Assembly (NCBI GenBank): GCA_011049295.1
Contig: DSCA01000110.1
Location: 1 to 7,476, forward strand
Length of the DNA: 7,476 bases
Source of the DNA: Thermoplasmatales archaeon
GTDB taxonomy: Archaea; Thermoplasmatota; E2; UBA202; DSCA01
Reading direction: 5' to 3'
The notes beneath the pieces are model-generated. The model saw only the letters and a list, made by a program, of their open reading frames with translations, ran no database searches and was not told the DNA's origin. Below, in pieces: positions 1-5,389 of this stretch (position 1 is its first letter; the number at the start of each line of letters is the position of its first letter). Made by a program: the position numbers and the translations under genes.

Positions 1-1
1 C

Positions 2-358
2 ACCTATACCTCCTATCTGCTGGGGCTGGGCGACGTGGTGGGGGAACTGCGCCGCAAGGCGGTCATTCTCCTCAAGGAGGGAAAAATTGCCGAGGTGGAA
101 GACGTCCTCAACCTCATGGAGGACATCACCGACCAGCTGATGGAGTTCGACTATCCCTCCGGCCTGGTTCCGGTCAAGCGCAAACAGGACGTGGCCAAAA
201 AACTCCTGGAGCAGATGCGGGGCGACTTCGTGATATTCAAGAAAAACAAGGAATTCGAGGAAAAAATAGACCTGGTTCTCAAACACCTGCGCAAGAAAGA
301 AACCGCCACGGAAGAAAAAGAGGATTTCGGGCTGGATGTGGACTCCGTGTGGCGCTAG
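2..358 (+). CDS. Translin-family RNA/DNA-binding protein, C-terminal part (5' end outside window)
   Basis: The reading frame is open from the first bases of the window, so the N-terminus is missing; 118 residues remain. The visible part reads YLLGLGDVVGELRR, then a helical stretch, a DYPSGLVP loop, and VKRKQDVAKKLLEQMRGD. From memory this is the characteristic C-terminal half of archaeal translin-family proteins (COG2178 type), which are about 200 residues and entirely helical. Family members bind single-stranded nucleic acid, and eukaryotic translin pairs with TRAX in a small-RNA-processing nuclease; the archaeal role is poorly defined. The tail after about residue 95 is charged (KKETATEEKED) and probably flexible. 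A GTG at 35 is an internal codon, because family similarity continues upstream of it to position 2. The stop codon (356-358) overlaps the stop of the convergent ElbB-like gene. Family assignment is fairly sure; function is inferred. Confidence 0.82.
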   Translation, partial: TYTSYLLGLGDVVGELRRKAVILLKEGKIAEVEDVLNLMEDITDQLMEFDYPSGLVPVKRKQDVAKKLLEQMRGDFVIFKKNKEFEEKIDLVLKHLRKKETATEEKEDFGLDVDSVWR

Positions 359-1017
359 CCGGCTCGGCGTAGCACCTCGTCCACCAGTTTTTCAATGCCG
401 GCGGCGGCCTCCGCAATGGTGCGGGCGATGGTATAGGCGGGGCAGGTGACGATGGTGTTTTTCTCGTCGATGCACACGGCGTCCGCGGTCCGCTCCTCGT
501 GCCGGCCACCCATATGGCGCACCGCTTCTGCCCACCGCCGGTCATTTCCCAGGGTAACCGTGGGCTTCACCGCTGTTCCCTTGAAGGCCCGGACCACCAG
601 CAGGGGCGAGATGCAGATGGCGCCGAGGGGCTTGCCCGCCGCCTGGGTGTCCGCGATGGCCTGCTGCACCTCTTCATCGATGTGGCAGTCCTCCCCGTCC
701 AGGGCATAGGTAAACAGGTTTTTGGCCACGCCAGAGCCTCCGGGGATAATCAATGCATCGTACCTTTCCGGACGGTATCCGGACAGCGGCTGGATGTCCC
801 CGCGGGCGATGCGGGCCGACTCAGTGAGCACGTTGCGCTCCTCGCCCATCTCCTGCCCGGTCAGGTGGTCAATGACCTGCTTTTGGGGCCTGTCCGGGGC
901 AAAACACTGGTAGCTGTGCCCGCCGCGCGCTATGGACAGCAGGGCAATGACCGATTCGTGTATTTCGCTGCCGTCGTACACGCCGCAGCCGGCCAGCAGC
1001 ACTGCAACCTTTTTCAT
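355..1017 (-). CDS. elbB: ElbB-like DJ-1/PfpI superfamily protein (isoprenoid biosynthesis glyoxalase type)
   Basis: This 220-residue protein opens with KKVAVLLAGCGVYDGSEIHE, the hallmark ElbB/ES1 N-terminus. It continues with YDALIIPGGSGVAKNL (86-101) and the nucleophile-elbow segment KPLGAICISP, which puts the likely catalytic cysteine at C135; C11 in the N-terminal loop is also typical. The length matches bacterial ElbB (about 217 residues). E. coli ElbB has reported glyoxalase activity and a historical, poorly explained link to isoprenoid synthesis, so the annotated pathway role is weak. The ATG at 1017 is preceded on the minus strand by GGTGAT (1021-1026), a good match to the archaeal anti-Shine-Dalgarno, though only 3 nt from the start. 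A possible box A (CTATTAAA) covers 1045-1052. The gene converges on the translin gene and their stop codons overlap at 355-358. ElbB is best known from bacteria and eukaryotes, so lateral acquisition is possible, but the base composition does not stand out. Confidence 0.88.
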   Translation of the reverse strand: MKKVAVLLAGCGVYDGSEIHESVIALLSIARGGHSYQCFAPDRPQKQVIDHLTGQEMGEERNVLTESARIARGDIQPLSGYRPERYDALIIPGGSGVAKNLFTYALDGEDCHIDEEVQQAIADTQAAGKPLGAICISPLLVVRAFKGTAVKPTVTLGNDRRWAEAVRHMGGRHEERTADAVCIDEKNTIVTCPAYTIARTIAEAAAGIEKLVDEVLRRAG

Positions 1018-1044
1018 GCTATCACCGGTTCATTGTGCCCAGGG

Positions 1045-1052
1045 TTTAATAG
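1045..1052 (-). promoter_or_regulatory. Candidate box A (TATA) of the ElbB-like gene
   Basis: On the minus strand the sequence reads CTATTAAA followed by CCC. It lies about 31 nt (box centre) before the ATG, which would put transcription start about 7 nt ahead of the start codon and include most of the GGTGAT ribosome-binding site. The match to the TTTTTAT boxes elsewhere in the window is weaker, so this is tentative. Confidence 0.4.
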
Positions 1053-1098
1053 ATTTACGGCTTCTCTCCCGTGGAGTATGCCGACCGGCAGACCACAT

Positions 1099-1108
1099 TT
1101 TTTATATA
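1099..1108 (+). promoter_or_regulatory. Box A (TATA) promoter of the rpl44e translation operon
   Basis: TTTTTATATA lies in otherwise GC-rich DNA between the divergent ElbB-like gene and rpl44e. Taking the box core as 1099-1106, its centre is about 28 nt before the ATG at 1131. Transcription should therefore start only a few bases before, or at, the rpl44e start codon. No other good TATA box is seen until after the last gene of the cluster, so this probably drives all five genes to 3295. Confidence 0.72.
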
Positions 1109-1130
1109 GAAGGTGGTATTACAAAACTCG

Positions 1131-1409
1131 ATGATTCGACCTTCGGTTATCAACACCTACTGCCCGTCCTGCGAGAAGCACACCGAGCACGACGTGAAGC
1201 GGGTCAAGAAAAAGAAAGCCTCGGAATTCAAATTCGGGCAGCGCCGTTTCCGCCGGGTTACCGCCGGGTACAGAGGTTACCCCCGTCCCAAGCCCGAGGG
1301 CCGAGAAAAACCCACCAAGCGCATCTATCTCAAGTATACCTGCAAAAGCTGTGGCAAGTCACACCAGAAGAAGTGTGTCCGGGCCAAAAAATTCGAGTTT
1401 AAGAGGTGA
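1131..1409 (+). CDS. rpl44e: 50S ribosomal protein eL44 (L44e)
   Basis: A 92-residue zinc-binding protein of the large ribosomal subunit, shared by archaea and eukaryotes (human eL42, formerly L36a), located near the tRNA exit site. It contains the family signature NTYCPSCEKHTEH, then KKKASEFKFGQRRFRRVTAGYRGYPRPKPEGREKPTKR, then YTCKSCGK. The two CxxC pairs (C11/C14 and C71/C74) make the zinc ribbon, and the middle is strongly basic as expected for rRNA contact. The ATG at 1131 is preferred over an in-frame GTG at 1113: it gives the normal family N-terminus, and the TATA box at 1099-1108 places transcription start close to 1131, so the GTG would lie upstream of the mRNA. It is the first gene of a five-gene translation operon, and rps27e follows 5 nt after its stop. 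Confidence 0.96.
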   Translation: MIRPSVINTYCPSCEKHTEHDVKRVKKKKASEFKFGQRRFRRVTAGYRGYPRPKPEGREKPTKRIYLKYTCKSCGKSHQKKCVRAKKFEFKR

Positions 1410-1410
1410 G
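1403..1410 (+). promoter_or_regulatory. Strong Shine-Dalgarno of rps27e
   Basis: GAGGTGAG overlaps the end of rpl44e and ends 4 nt before the ATG at 1415. It matches the GGAGGTGAT-type sequence complementary to the archaeal 16S rRNA 3' end. It decides the rps27e start in favour of ATG 1415 over an in-frame GTG at 1406, which lies inside the site itself. Confidence 0.75.
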
Positions 1411-1414
1411 CATC

Positions 1415-1579
1415 ATGGGCGACTTCGTCAAAGTAAAATGTGTGGATTGCAACAACGAGCAGATTATTTTCACCAAGGCCAGCACCACCGTGATGTGCCA
1501 GGTGTGCGGAGGCGTGCTGGCCGAGCCCACCGGGGGCATCGCCCAGTTTAAAGCAAAAGAGATGGAGGAGTTGTCGTAA
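1415..1579 (+). CDS. rps27e: 30S ribosomal protein eS27 (S27e)
   Basis: A 54-residue small-subunit ribosomal protein with a C4 zinc ribbon. The sequence FVKVKCVDCNNEQIIF, then MCQVCGGVLAEPTGG and a short tail, matches archaeal S27e along its whole length. The zinc ligands are C9, C12, C28 and C31, and the LAEPTGG motif is a family signature. It is somewhat shorter at the N-terminus than many homologues (about 60 residues). The start is fixed by the strong ribosome-binding site at 1403-1410. It is second in the operon, directly after rpl44e as in many euryarchaea, and aIF2-alpha begins 3 nt after its stop. Confidence 0.95.
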   Translation: MGDFVKVKCVDCNNEQIIFTKASTTVMCQVCGGVLAEPTGGIAQFKAKEMEELS

Positions 1580-1582
1580 ACC

Positions 1583-2365
1583 ATGCCTGCCAAGGACCTT
1601 CCGGAGCGGGGAGAGCTGGTGGTCTGCACCGTGGAAAAAGCCAAGGGATTCGGCGCCTTCGTGCGCTTGGAGGAATACCCCGGCACCGAGGGCTTCATCC
1701 ACATCAAGGAGGTGGCCCCGGGGTGGATCAAGAACATCCGCAACCACGTGAAGGAAGGGCAGCGCATCGTGTGCAAGGTCATGGACGTGGACCCCTCCAA
1801 GGGGTACATCGACTTGTCGCTGAAGCGGGTCAACGACCATCAGCGCCGGGAGACCATTCAGCAGTGGAAAAATGAGAGCAAGGCCCATAAACTCCTGCAG
1901 ATTGTGGCCGAGCGGCTGGGGAAGAGTGTCGACGAATGCTACCAGGAATTCGGCAACGACCTCATTGGCCACTATGAATCTCTGTATGCGGCCTTAGAGG
2001 AGGCGGCCTACGATGAGAGCACTCTCACCGAGGACGGGTTTTCCGGAAGCTGGATGGACGCCTTCGTGGAGGTGGCCCGGGAAAACATCATCATACCCTT
2101 CGTTACCATCACCGGCTATGTGGAGATATTCTCCCCGGAGCGGGAGGGCATAGAAAACGTGCGGCAGGCCCTGCAGCAGATTGAGGGAAAAACCGAGGAC
2201 GTGACCGTATCCGTCAAATATGTATCAGCCCCCATTTACCGCATCGACGTTACCGCCCCCGACTACAAGCTGGCGGAGAAGGAGCTGAGGGAGCGGGCGG
2301 AGCGGGGGGTGGCCTATATCAGGGAACACGACGGTGTCGGGTCCTTCAAACGTACCATAAAATGA
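1583..2365 (+). CDS. eif2a: Translation initiation factor 2 subunit alpha (aIF2-alpha)
   Basis: A 260-residue subunit of the heterotrimeric aIF2, which carries Met-tRNAi to the 30S subunit as a GTP-dependent ternary complex. Residues 8-83 form an S1/OB fold (GELVVCTVEKAKGFGAFVRLEEY, then TEGFIHIKEVA, then GYIDLSLKRV). Residues of about 85-170 are a helical domain (RRETIQQWKNESKAHKLLQIVAERLG). Residues from about 175 form the alpha-beta domain that contacts aIF2-gamma (TVSVKYVSAPIYRIDVTAPDYKLAEKEL). Length and domain order are normal. The loop around EVAPGW has proline (P46) where I recall most archaeal homologues having serine. A GGAGGAG site (1564-1570) precedes the ATG. The gene ends in an ATGA overlap with nop10, which suggests coupled translation. 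Confidence 0.96.
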   Translation: MPAKDLPERGELVVCTVEKAKGFGAFVRLEEYPGTEGFIHIKEVAPGWIKNIRNHVKEGQRIVCKVMDVDPSKGYIDLSLKRVNDHQRRETIQQWKNESKAHKLLQIVAERLGKSVDECYQEFGNDLIGHYESLYAALEEAAYDESTLTEDGFSGSWMDAFVEVARENIIIPFVTITGYVEIFSPEREGIENVRQALQQIEGKTEDVTVSVKYVSAPIYRIDVTAPDYKLAEKELRERAERGVAYIREHDGVGSFKRTIK

Positions 2366-2511
2366 AGTATTGCGACGTCTGCCGGCGGTACACACTGGAG
2401 GACATCTGCCCTCGCTGTCATGGCCAGAGCCTCCAGGTGGGGCCGGCCCGGTTTTCACCCCAGGACCCCTACGGGGAGTATCGCCGGAAGCTCAAAAAGC
2501 AACATAAGTGA
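2362..2511 (+). CDS. nop10: H/ACA ribonucleoprotein subunit Nop10
   Basis: A 49-residue protein, MKYCDVCRRYTLEDICPRC followed by VGPARFSPQDPYGEYRRKLKKQ. Nop10 is the small subunit of archaeal and eukaryotic H/ACA RNPs, which together with Cbf5, Gar1 and L7Ae carry out guide-directed rRNA pseudouridylation; it clamps against Cbf5. The zinc ribbon ligands are C4, C7, C16 and C19. The RFSPxDPYGxYRRxLK stretch is the highly conserved Cbf5-binding segment. The ATG shares bases with the aIF2-alpha stop (ATGA at 2362-2365), which fixes the start. It is slightly shorter than the usual 55-60 residues. The neighbourhood aIF2-alpha, nop10, PAC2 is a common archaeal gene order. Confidence 0.95.
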   Translation: MKYCDVCRRYTLEDICPRCHGQSLQVGPARFSPQDPYGEYRRKLKKQHK

Positions 2512-2515
2512 TAGC

Positions 2516-3295
2516 ATGGCTAAAAAGAAAATACGTATTGACGAAGCAACCGTCAACTACCTGGAAAAACCGGAGCTGGAGCATCCCGTCCTCATCGAGG
2601 GACTGCCCGGCGTGGGCAACGTGGGCAAGCTGGCCGCAGAGCACCTCATCGACGAAATCGAGGCCACCAAGTTTGCCGACATATTCTCCACGGATTTTCC
2701 GCCCCAGGTGTTTGTGAACCAGGAGGGGCTGATCAAACTTGTCAGAAACGAGCTCTACTACTGGAAGGGAGACCAGGATTTGGTCATCCTCACCGGAGAC
2801 TATCAGGGCCTGTCCACCCGGGGACAGTATGTGCTGACCCAGGCGGTGCTGGACGTGGTCCAGGAGTTCGGCGCCCGGCGCGTGTACACCCTGGGCGGCT
2901 ACGGGGTGGGCATGGACGTGGAAAAGCCCACGGTCACCGGTGCCGCCACCCATGCCTCTCTGGTGGAAGAGCTGCAGCAATACGGCATCGAGTTCAGGGA
3001 CCGGGGAGGTGGAGGCATAGTGGGCGCCTCCGGCTTGCTGCTGGGCATCGGCAGCATGAGGGGCCTGGAGGGCGTCTGCCTGATGGGGGAAACCTCTGGC
3101 TATATGGTGGACCCCAACTCCGCCCGGGAGGTGCTCAAGGTGCTCACCAGCATCCTGAACATCAATATCAGTTTCGCCAAACTGGAGGAAAAGGCCGAAG
3201 AAATCAGCCGCATCGCCCAGCATATCAAGCAGCTGGAGAAGAGCGCCTCCGGCCTGGGCGACAAGGACACCGACGAGCTAAGCTACATCGGGTGA
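2516..3295 (+). CDS. PAC2-family protein (archaeal proteasome assembly chaperone homologue)
   Basis: A 259-residue protein with PVLIEGLPGVGNVGKLAAEHLI (24-45), the PAC2-family signature, then LVILTGDYQGLSTRGQYVL, TLGGYGVG and GIVGASGLLLGIGSMRGLEGVCLMGET. Eukaryotic PAC2 and the archaeal homologues PbaA and PbaB bind proteasome alpha subunits; which archaeal paralogue this is cannot be told here. Residues of about 220-244 (AKLEEKAEEISRIAQHIKQLEK) look like a coiled coil, followed by an acidic linker ending DELSYIG. The ATG at 2516 lies 4 nt after the nop10 stop, with GTGAT (2508-2512) as a weak ribosome-binding site. A longer frame starting at 2420 would run inside nop10 and lacks family similarity there. 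It is the last gene of the translation operon and links protein synthesis genes to protein turnover. Confidence 0.88.
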   Translation: MAKKKIRIDEATVNYLEKPELEHPVLIEGLPGVGNVGKLAAEHLIDEIEATKFADIFSTDFPPQVFVNQEGLIKLVRNELYYWKGDQDLVILTGDYQGLSTRGQYVLTQAVLDVVQEFGARRVYTLGGYGVGMDVEKPTVTGAATHASLVEELQQYGIEFRDRGGGGIVGASGLLLGIGSMRGLEGVCLMGETSGYMVDPNSAREVLKVLTSILNINISFAKLEEKAEEISRIAQHIKQLEKSASGLGDKDTDELSYIG

Positions 3296-3349
3296 GGGCC
3301 GTCGGGCGGCAGAGCCTCCTCATCCTGCAGCATGGGGTCTGCTTAGGCC

Positions 3350-3778
3350 CTATGCACCGGCGCTTTTCTGCGGCGGCCACTGTTTTTCCACCAGGGTTAC
3401 AGAGGCAGAGCGGTGGCTGACGGCGGCAATTTTTTCCCTGAGCAGTGCTCCGGCCTTGCCTCTGGTGGTGCCCACGGTGAGGATGATGACGTGCCGGTAG
3501 GCCCTCTGGAACTGTGCCAGTTGACCGCCCAGACGATGGACCTGCATGACGTAGGCCACGTTTTTATTCACCTTTATCCCAATCACGCCGTTTACCACGA
3601 TGTCGCAGCGGCTCTTCCCCCTCTCTATCACGATGTCCAGCTGCGCCGGGTCTTTTACCAGCAGCCCGGTGAGATGGTGCAAAAGGTCGCGGCGGTACCC
3701 TATTTTTGTTTTCCAGGCCCGCCGGGGTTTCCAGGTGTCAATGGCTGACAGAACCTCCCGCAGTAACCCGTCTTCCAC
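3350..3778 (-). CDS. Small protein resembling the PD-(D/E)XK nuclease fold, active site apparently degenerate
   Basis: A 142-residue protein of unproven function. The core reads QLDIVIERGKSRCDIVVNGVIGIKVN (47-71), then VHRLGGQLAQFQRAYRHVIILTVGTT (80-105). This resembles small archaeal restriction-nuclease-like proteins: a strand carrying the metal-binding Asp (D59), a strand normally ending I-E-L-K, a helix with GQ...Y, and a further strand. Here the IELK position reads I-K-V-N (68-71), so the catalytic Glu and Lys both appear replaced while the scaffold is retained. The start is GTG at 3778. It is supported by a minus-strand TTTTTATC box (3799-3806) centred 24-25 nt upstream, implying a leaderless mRNA. 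It is divergent from the membrane protein gene at 3866. The fold assignment rests on pattern memory only; a decayed nuclease or a non-catalytic nucleic-acid binder are both possible. Confidence 0.66.
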   Translation of the reverse strand: MEDGLLREVLSAIDTWKPRRAWKTKIGYRRDLLHHLTGLLVKDPAQLDIVIERGKSRCDIVVNGVIGIKVNKNVAYVMQVHRLGGQLAQFQRAYRHVIILTVGTTRGKAGALLREKIAAVSHRSASVTLVEKQWPPQKSAGA

Positions 3779-3799
3779 TGTATAAGAAGCAGCGGAACG

Positions 3800-3833
3800 A
3801 TAAAAAGGTTGCCACCGGTCGGTAACCTTTTAT
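3800..3833. promoter_or_regulatory. Symmetrical bidirectional promoter: inverted repeat with a TATA box in each arm
   Basis: The left arm (3800-3813, ATAAAAAGGTTGCC) and the right arm (3820-3833, CGGTAACCTTTTAT) flank the self-complementary ACCGGT (3814-3819). With one base of slippage the arms pair almost completely, with one mismatch. Read outward, each arm ends in a box A preceded by AACC: TTTTTATC for the minus-strand gene starting at 3778, and CTTTTATG for the plus-strand gene starting near 3866. The predicted plus-strand transcription start is about 3855. One symmetrical element therefore serves both genes, and could also bind a dimeric regulator. Confidence 0.6.
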
Positions 3834-3865
3834 GGCCATGCGCATTGTTTACTGGGGAGATGTAC

Positions 3866-4087
3866 ATGACCTCCAAGGAGCGGCCCTCTGATTTGCAGGA
3901 GCAGTATTGCCGGTACATTAACTGGTCGGCGGTGGCCCTCATCTTTATGGTGGCTGCGGCCGGCGGACTGTATGCCGTATGGGTGCTGGAAAGTATCACT
4001 CTGGGCTTCGTGGCCCTGCTGGTCATTTTTGCGGTGGTCATCGGGGGCACGGCCCTGGGACTCAAGGCCTGCATCCGCCGGCGATGA
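3866..4087 (+). CDS. Small two-helix membrane protein, function unknown
   Basis: A 73-residue protein that I do not recognise. It has a polar N-terminus (MTSKERPSDLQEQYCRYIN), a hydrophobic segment at about 20-41 (WSAVALIFMVAAAGGLYAVWVL), a very short loop (ESI), a second hydrophobic segment at about 45-66 (TLGFVALLVIFAVVIGGTALGL), and a basic end (KACIRRR). This predicts a helical hairpin in the membrane with both ends in the cytoplasm. The ATG at 3866 is chosen because GGGGAG (3854-3859) stands 6 nt before it. An ATG at 3860, adding two residues, is the alternative; the predicted transcription start near 3855 allows either. A TTG at 3809 lies upstream of the promoter and is rejected. It shares its promoter region with the divergent nuclease-like gene. 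Confidence 0.65.
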   Translation: MTSKERPSDLQEQYCRYINWSAVALIFMVAAAGGLYAVWVLESITLGFVALLVIFAVVIGGTALGLKACIRRR

Positions 4088-4101
4088 CTGTCCGGTGCAA
4101 A

Positions 4102-4113
4102 GGGTTATAACCC
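4102..4113 (+). promoter_or_regulatory. Palindromic TATA element of the zinc-ribbon gene
   Basis: GGGTTATAACCC is a perfect 12-bp palindrome containing TTATAA. Aligned with the other boxes in the window, it places transcription start at about the ATG at 4130, again leaderless. The symmetry may be incidental, or may mark a repressor site covering the box. Confidence 0.5.
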
Positions 4114-4129
4114 TCCTTTCTTTTTGGAT

Positions 4130-4306
4130 ATGGTGGAAGCGAAAGAGGGTCTTTACTGTCCGCAGTGCGGCTCTCCCCGCGTGGAATGGATTCTTCCCCA
4201 CGACTGGAGCAAGTGGCACTGCAAAGACTGCGACTACATTGGTGCCCTCGTGCTGGAGGACGGAAAAATCGCCGCCCACCTGCGCCGACAGCGGGATGCA
4301 CCATAG
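4130..4306 (+). CDS. Small zinc-ribbon protein
   Basis: A 58-residue protein with two CxxC pairs: GLYCPQCGSPRVEWILP (C10, C13) and WSKWHCKDCDYIGALVLEDGKIA (C31, C34). They are spaced as a rubredoxin-like zinc ribbon with a conserved-looking W-x-x-P...WS-x-W core between the knuckles. I recall similar 55-65 residue orphan zinc ribbons in many archaeal genomes; their role is unknown, with nucleic-acid or protein binding the usual guess. The ATG at 4130 is preferred over the in-frame TTG at 4124 because of the TATA position. Its stop is only 29 nt before the TyrRS start, and that gap holds the TyrRS promoter, so the two genes are probably transcribed separately with some read-through possible. 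Confidence 0.78.
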   Translation: MVEAKEGLYCPQCGSPRVEWILPHDWSKWHCKDCDYIGALVLEDGKIAAHLRRQRDAP

Positions 4307-4307
4307 A

Positions 4308-4315
4308 TTTTTAAG
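4308..4315 (+). promoter_or_regulatory. Box A (TATA) of the TyrRS gene
   Basis: TTTTTAAG begins 2 nt after the zinc-ribbon stop codon. Its centre is 24-25 nt before the ATG at 4336, so the TyrRS message should start at or next to its start codon. No ribosome-binding site is seen just before the ATG (TTTCATACCG), which fits a leaderless transcript. Confidence 0.62.
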
Positions 4316-4335
4316 GAAGGCGCTATTTCATACCG

Positions 4336-5361
4336 ATGGATGCCTTTGAACGGGTCACCCGATACGCAGAGGAGGTCATCACTCCGGAGGAGTTGCGGGA
4401 CGTGCTGGAAAAACCCACCCGAAAGGCCTACATCGGCTTTGAGCCCTCCGGACTGGTGCACACCGGCTGGATTATATGTGCCCACAAAATCAGGGACCTG
4501 AAGGAGGCCGGCTTCGAGGTCACTGTTCTCCTTGCCGACTGGCATGCCTGGGTCAACGACAAGATGGGGGGCAGCATGGAGGCTATTGGGGACTGCGGCG
4601 AGTACATGAAGGATTGCTTTGCCGCCCTGGGTGTGGAGGGGGCAACCTATCTGTATGCCAGCGACTACGTCAACGACGCCCGGTACTGGGAGCTGGTGTT
4701 GAAGGTGGCCAAACATGCTTCCCTGGCCCGTATCCGGCGCTCCATGGATATCATGGGCCGGGAGGCGGCGGAGGCGGAGCAGGACTTCTCCAAGTTTCTG
4801 TATCCGGCCATGCAGGTGGCCGACATATTCTATCTGGACCTGGACCTGGCCTACGGGGGCATGGACCAGCGTCATGCCCACATGCTGTGCCGGGATATAG
4901 CCAAAAAAATGGGTGCCAAATCTCCGGTGGCCCTGCACACCCCCATCCTGTCCAGCCTGGAGGCGGCGGCGGGGAGGATGGACGCCGCCAAGATGTCCAA
5001 GAGCAGCCCCTCCAGTTGCGTGTTCATCCACGACAGCGAGGAGCAGGTGGCCCAAAAACTGCGGCAGGCCTACTGCCCGGAGGGCCAGGTGGAGGGCAAT
5101 CCGGTGCTGGAGATGTGCAGGTACATCGTTTTTCCCGCCACCGAGGTATTCACCATTGCCCGGCCAGCCAAGTACGGCGGCGACCTGTCTTTTGAGAGAT
5201 ATGAGGACCTGGAAACGGCCTTTGCCCACCGCCAGGTGCATCCCCTGGACCTGAAAAATGCGGTGGCCGTCCATCTCAACCGCCTTTTGCAGCCGGTGCG
5301 GGACTACTTTGACCGCCATCCGGAAAATCTGGACAGGGTGCGGGCCCATCTCGGCATGTAG
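4336..5361 (+). CDS. tyrS: Tyrosyl-tRNA synthetase (archaeal type)
   Basis: A 341-residue class I aminoacyl-tRNA synthetase that charges tRNA-Tyr in the cytoplasm. It has AYIGFEPSGLVHTGW (31-45), containing the tyrosine-contacting Y32 and the HIGH-equivalent HTGW. It also has YPAMQVADI (156-164), whose Y156, Q160 and D163 correspond to the tyrosine-binding Y-x3-Q-x2-D set of the M. jannaschii enzyme, then GGMDQRHAH, and the KMSKSSP signature loop (219-225). These residues favour tyrosine over tryptophan. The C-terminal region (about 228-341) is the anticodon-binding helical part. The length is at the upper end for archaeal TyrRS and there is no extra C-terminal domain. The final His of HIGH is Trp here. 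The start at 4336 fits the TATA box at 4308-4315. Confidence 0.95.
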   Translation: MDAFERVTRYAEEVITPEELRDVLEKPTRKAYIGFEPSGLVHTGWIICAHKIRDLKEAGFEVTVLLADWHAWVNDKMGGSMEAIGDCGEYMKDCFAALGVEGATYLYASDYVNDARYWELVLKVAKHASLARIRRSMDIMGREAAEAEQDFSKFLYPAMQVADIFYLDLDLAYGGMDQRHAHMLCRDIAKKMGAKSPVALHTPILSSLEAAAGRMDAAKMSKSSPSSCVFIHDSEEQVAQKLRQAYCPEGQVEGNPVLEMCRYIVFPATEVFTIARPAKYGGDLSFERYEDLETAFAHRQVHPLDLKNAVAVHLNRLLQPVRDYFDRHPENLDRVRAHLGM

Positions 5362-5373
5362 CCGCCCCAAAAT

Positions 5374-5389
5374 GGTTTCGTACGAAACC
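5374..5389. promoter_or_regulatory. Perfect 16-bp palindrome, probable MarR operator
   Basis: GGTTTCGTACGAAACC reads the same on both strands. It ends directly against the TTTTTATT box A of the marR gene, so its right half (CGAAACC) is also the BRE region bound by TFB. A dimeric winged-helix repressor here would block preinitiation complex assembly. The position, 29 nt before the regulator's own start, strongly suggests autoregulation by the encoded MarR protein. The binding partner is inferred. Confidence 0.7.

Noticed and set aside
499..1134. 211-codon plus-strand frame opposite the ElbB-like gene
   Set aside because: The minus-strand frame carries the complete ElbB signature; the plus-strand translation has no motif and runs through the rpl44e promoter.
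1325..1972. 215-codon minus-strand open frame across rpl44e, rps27e and aIF2-alpha
   Set aside because: It spans three conserved genes and their junctions, has no recognisable motif, and no minus-strand promoter or ribosome-binding site was seen.
2420..2515. N-terminal extension of the PAC2 protein
   Set aside because: The added 32 residues come from reading nop10 in another frame, while the ATG at 2516 gives the family N-terminus.
2492..3223. 243-codon minus-strand frame opposite the PAC2 gene
   Set aside because: It mirrors the PAC2 coding sequence, shows no protein family features, and would begin and end inside a conserved gene.
4111..4126. T-rich stretch after the membrane-protein gene as a terminator
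   Set aside because: Archaeal terminators are often T-tracts, but this one is short and lies between the TATA box and start codon of the zinc-ribbon gene, so a terminator role cannot be separated from promoter spacing.
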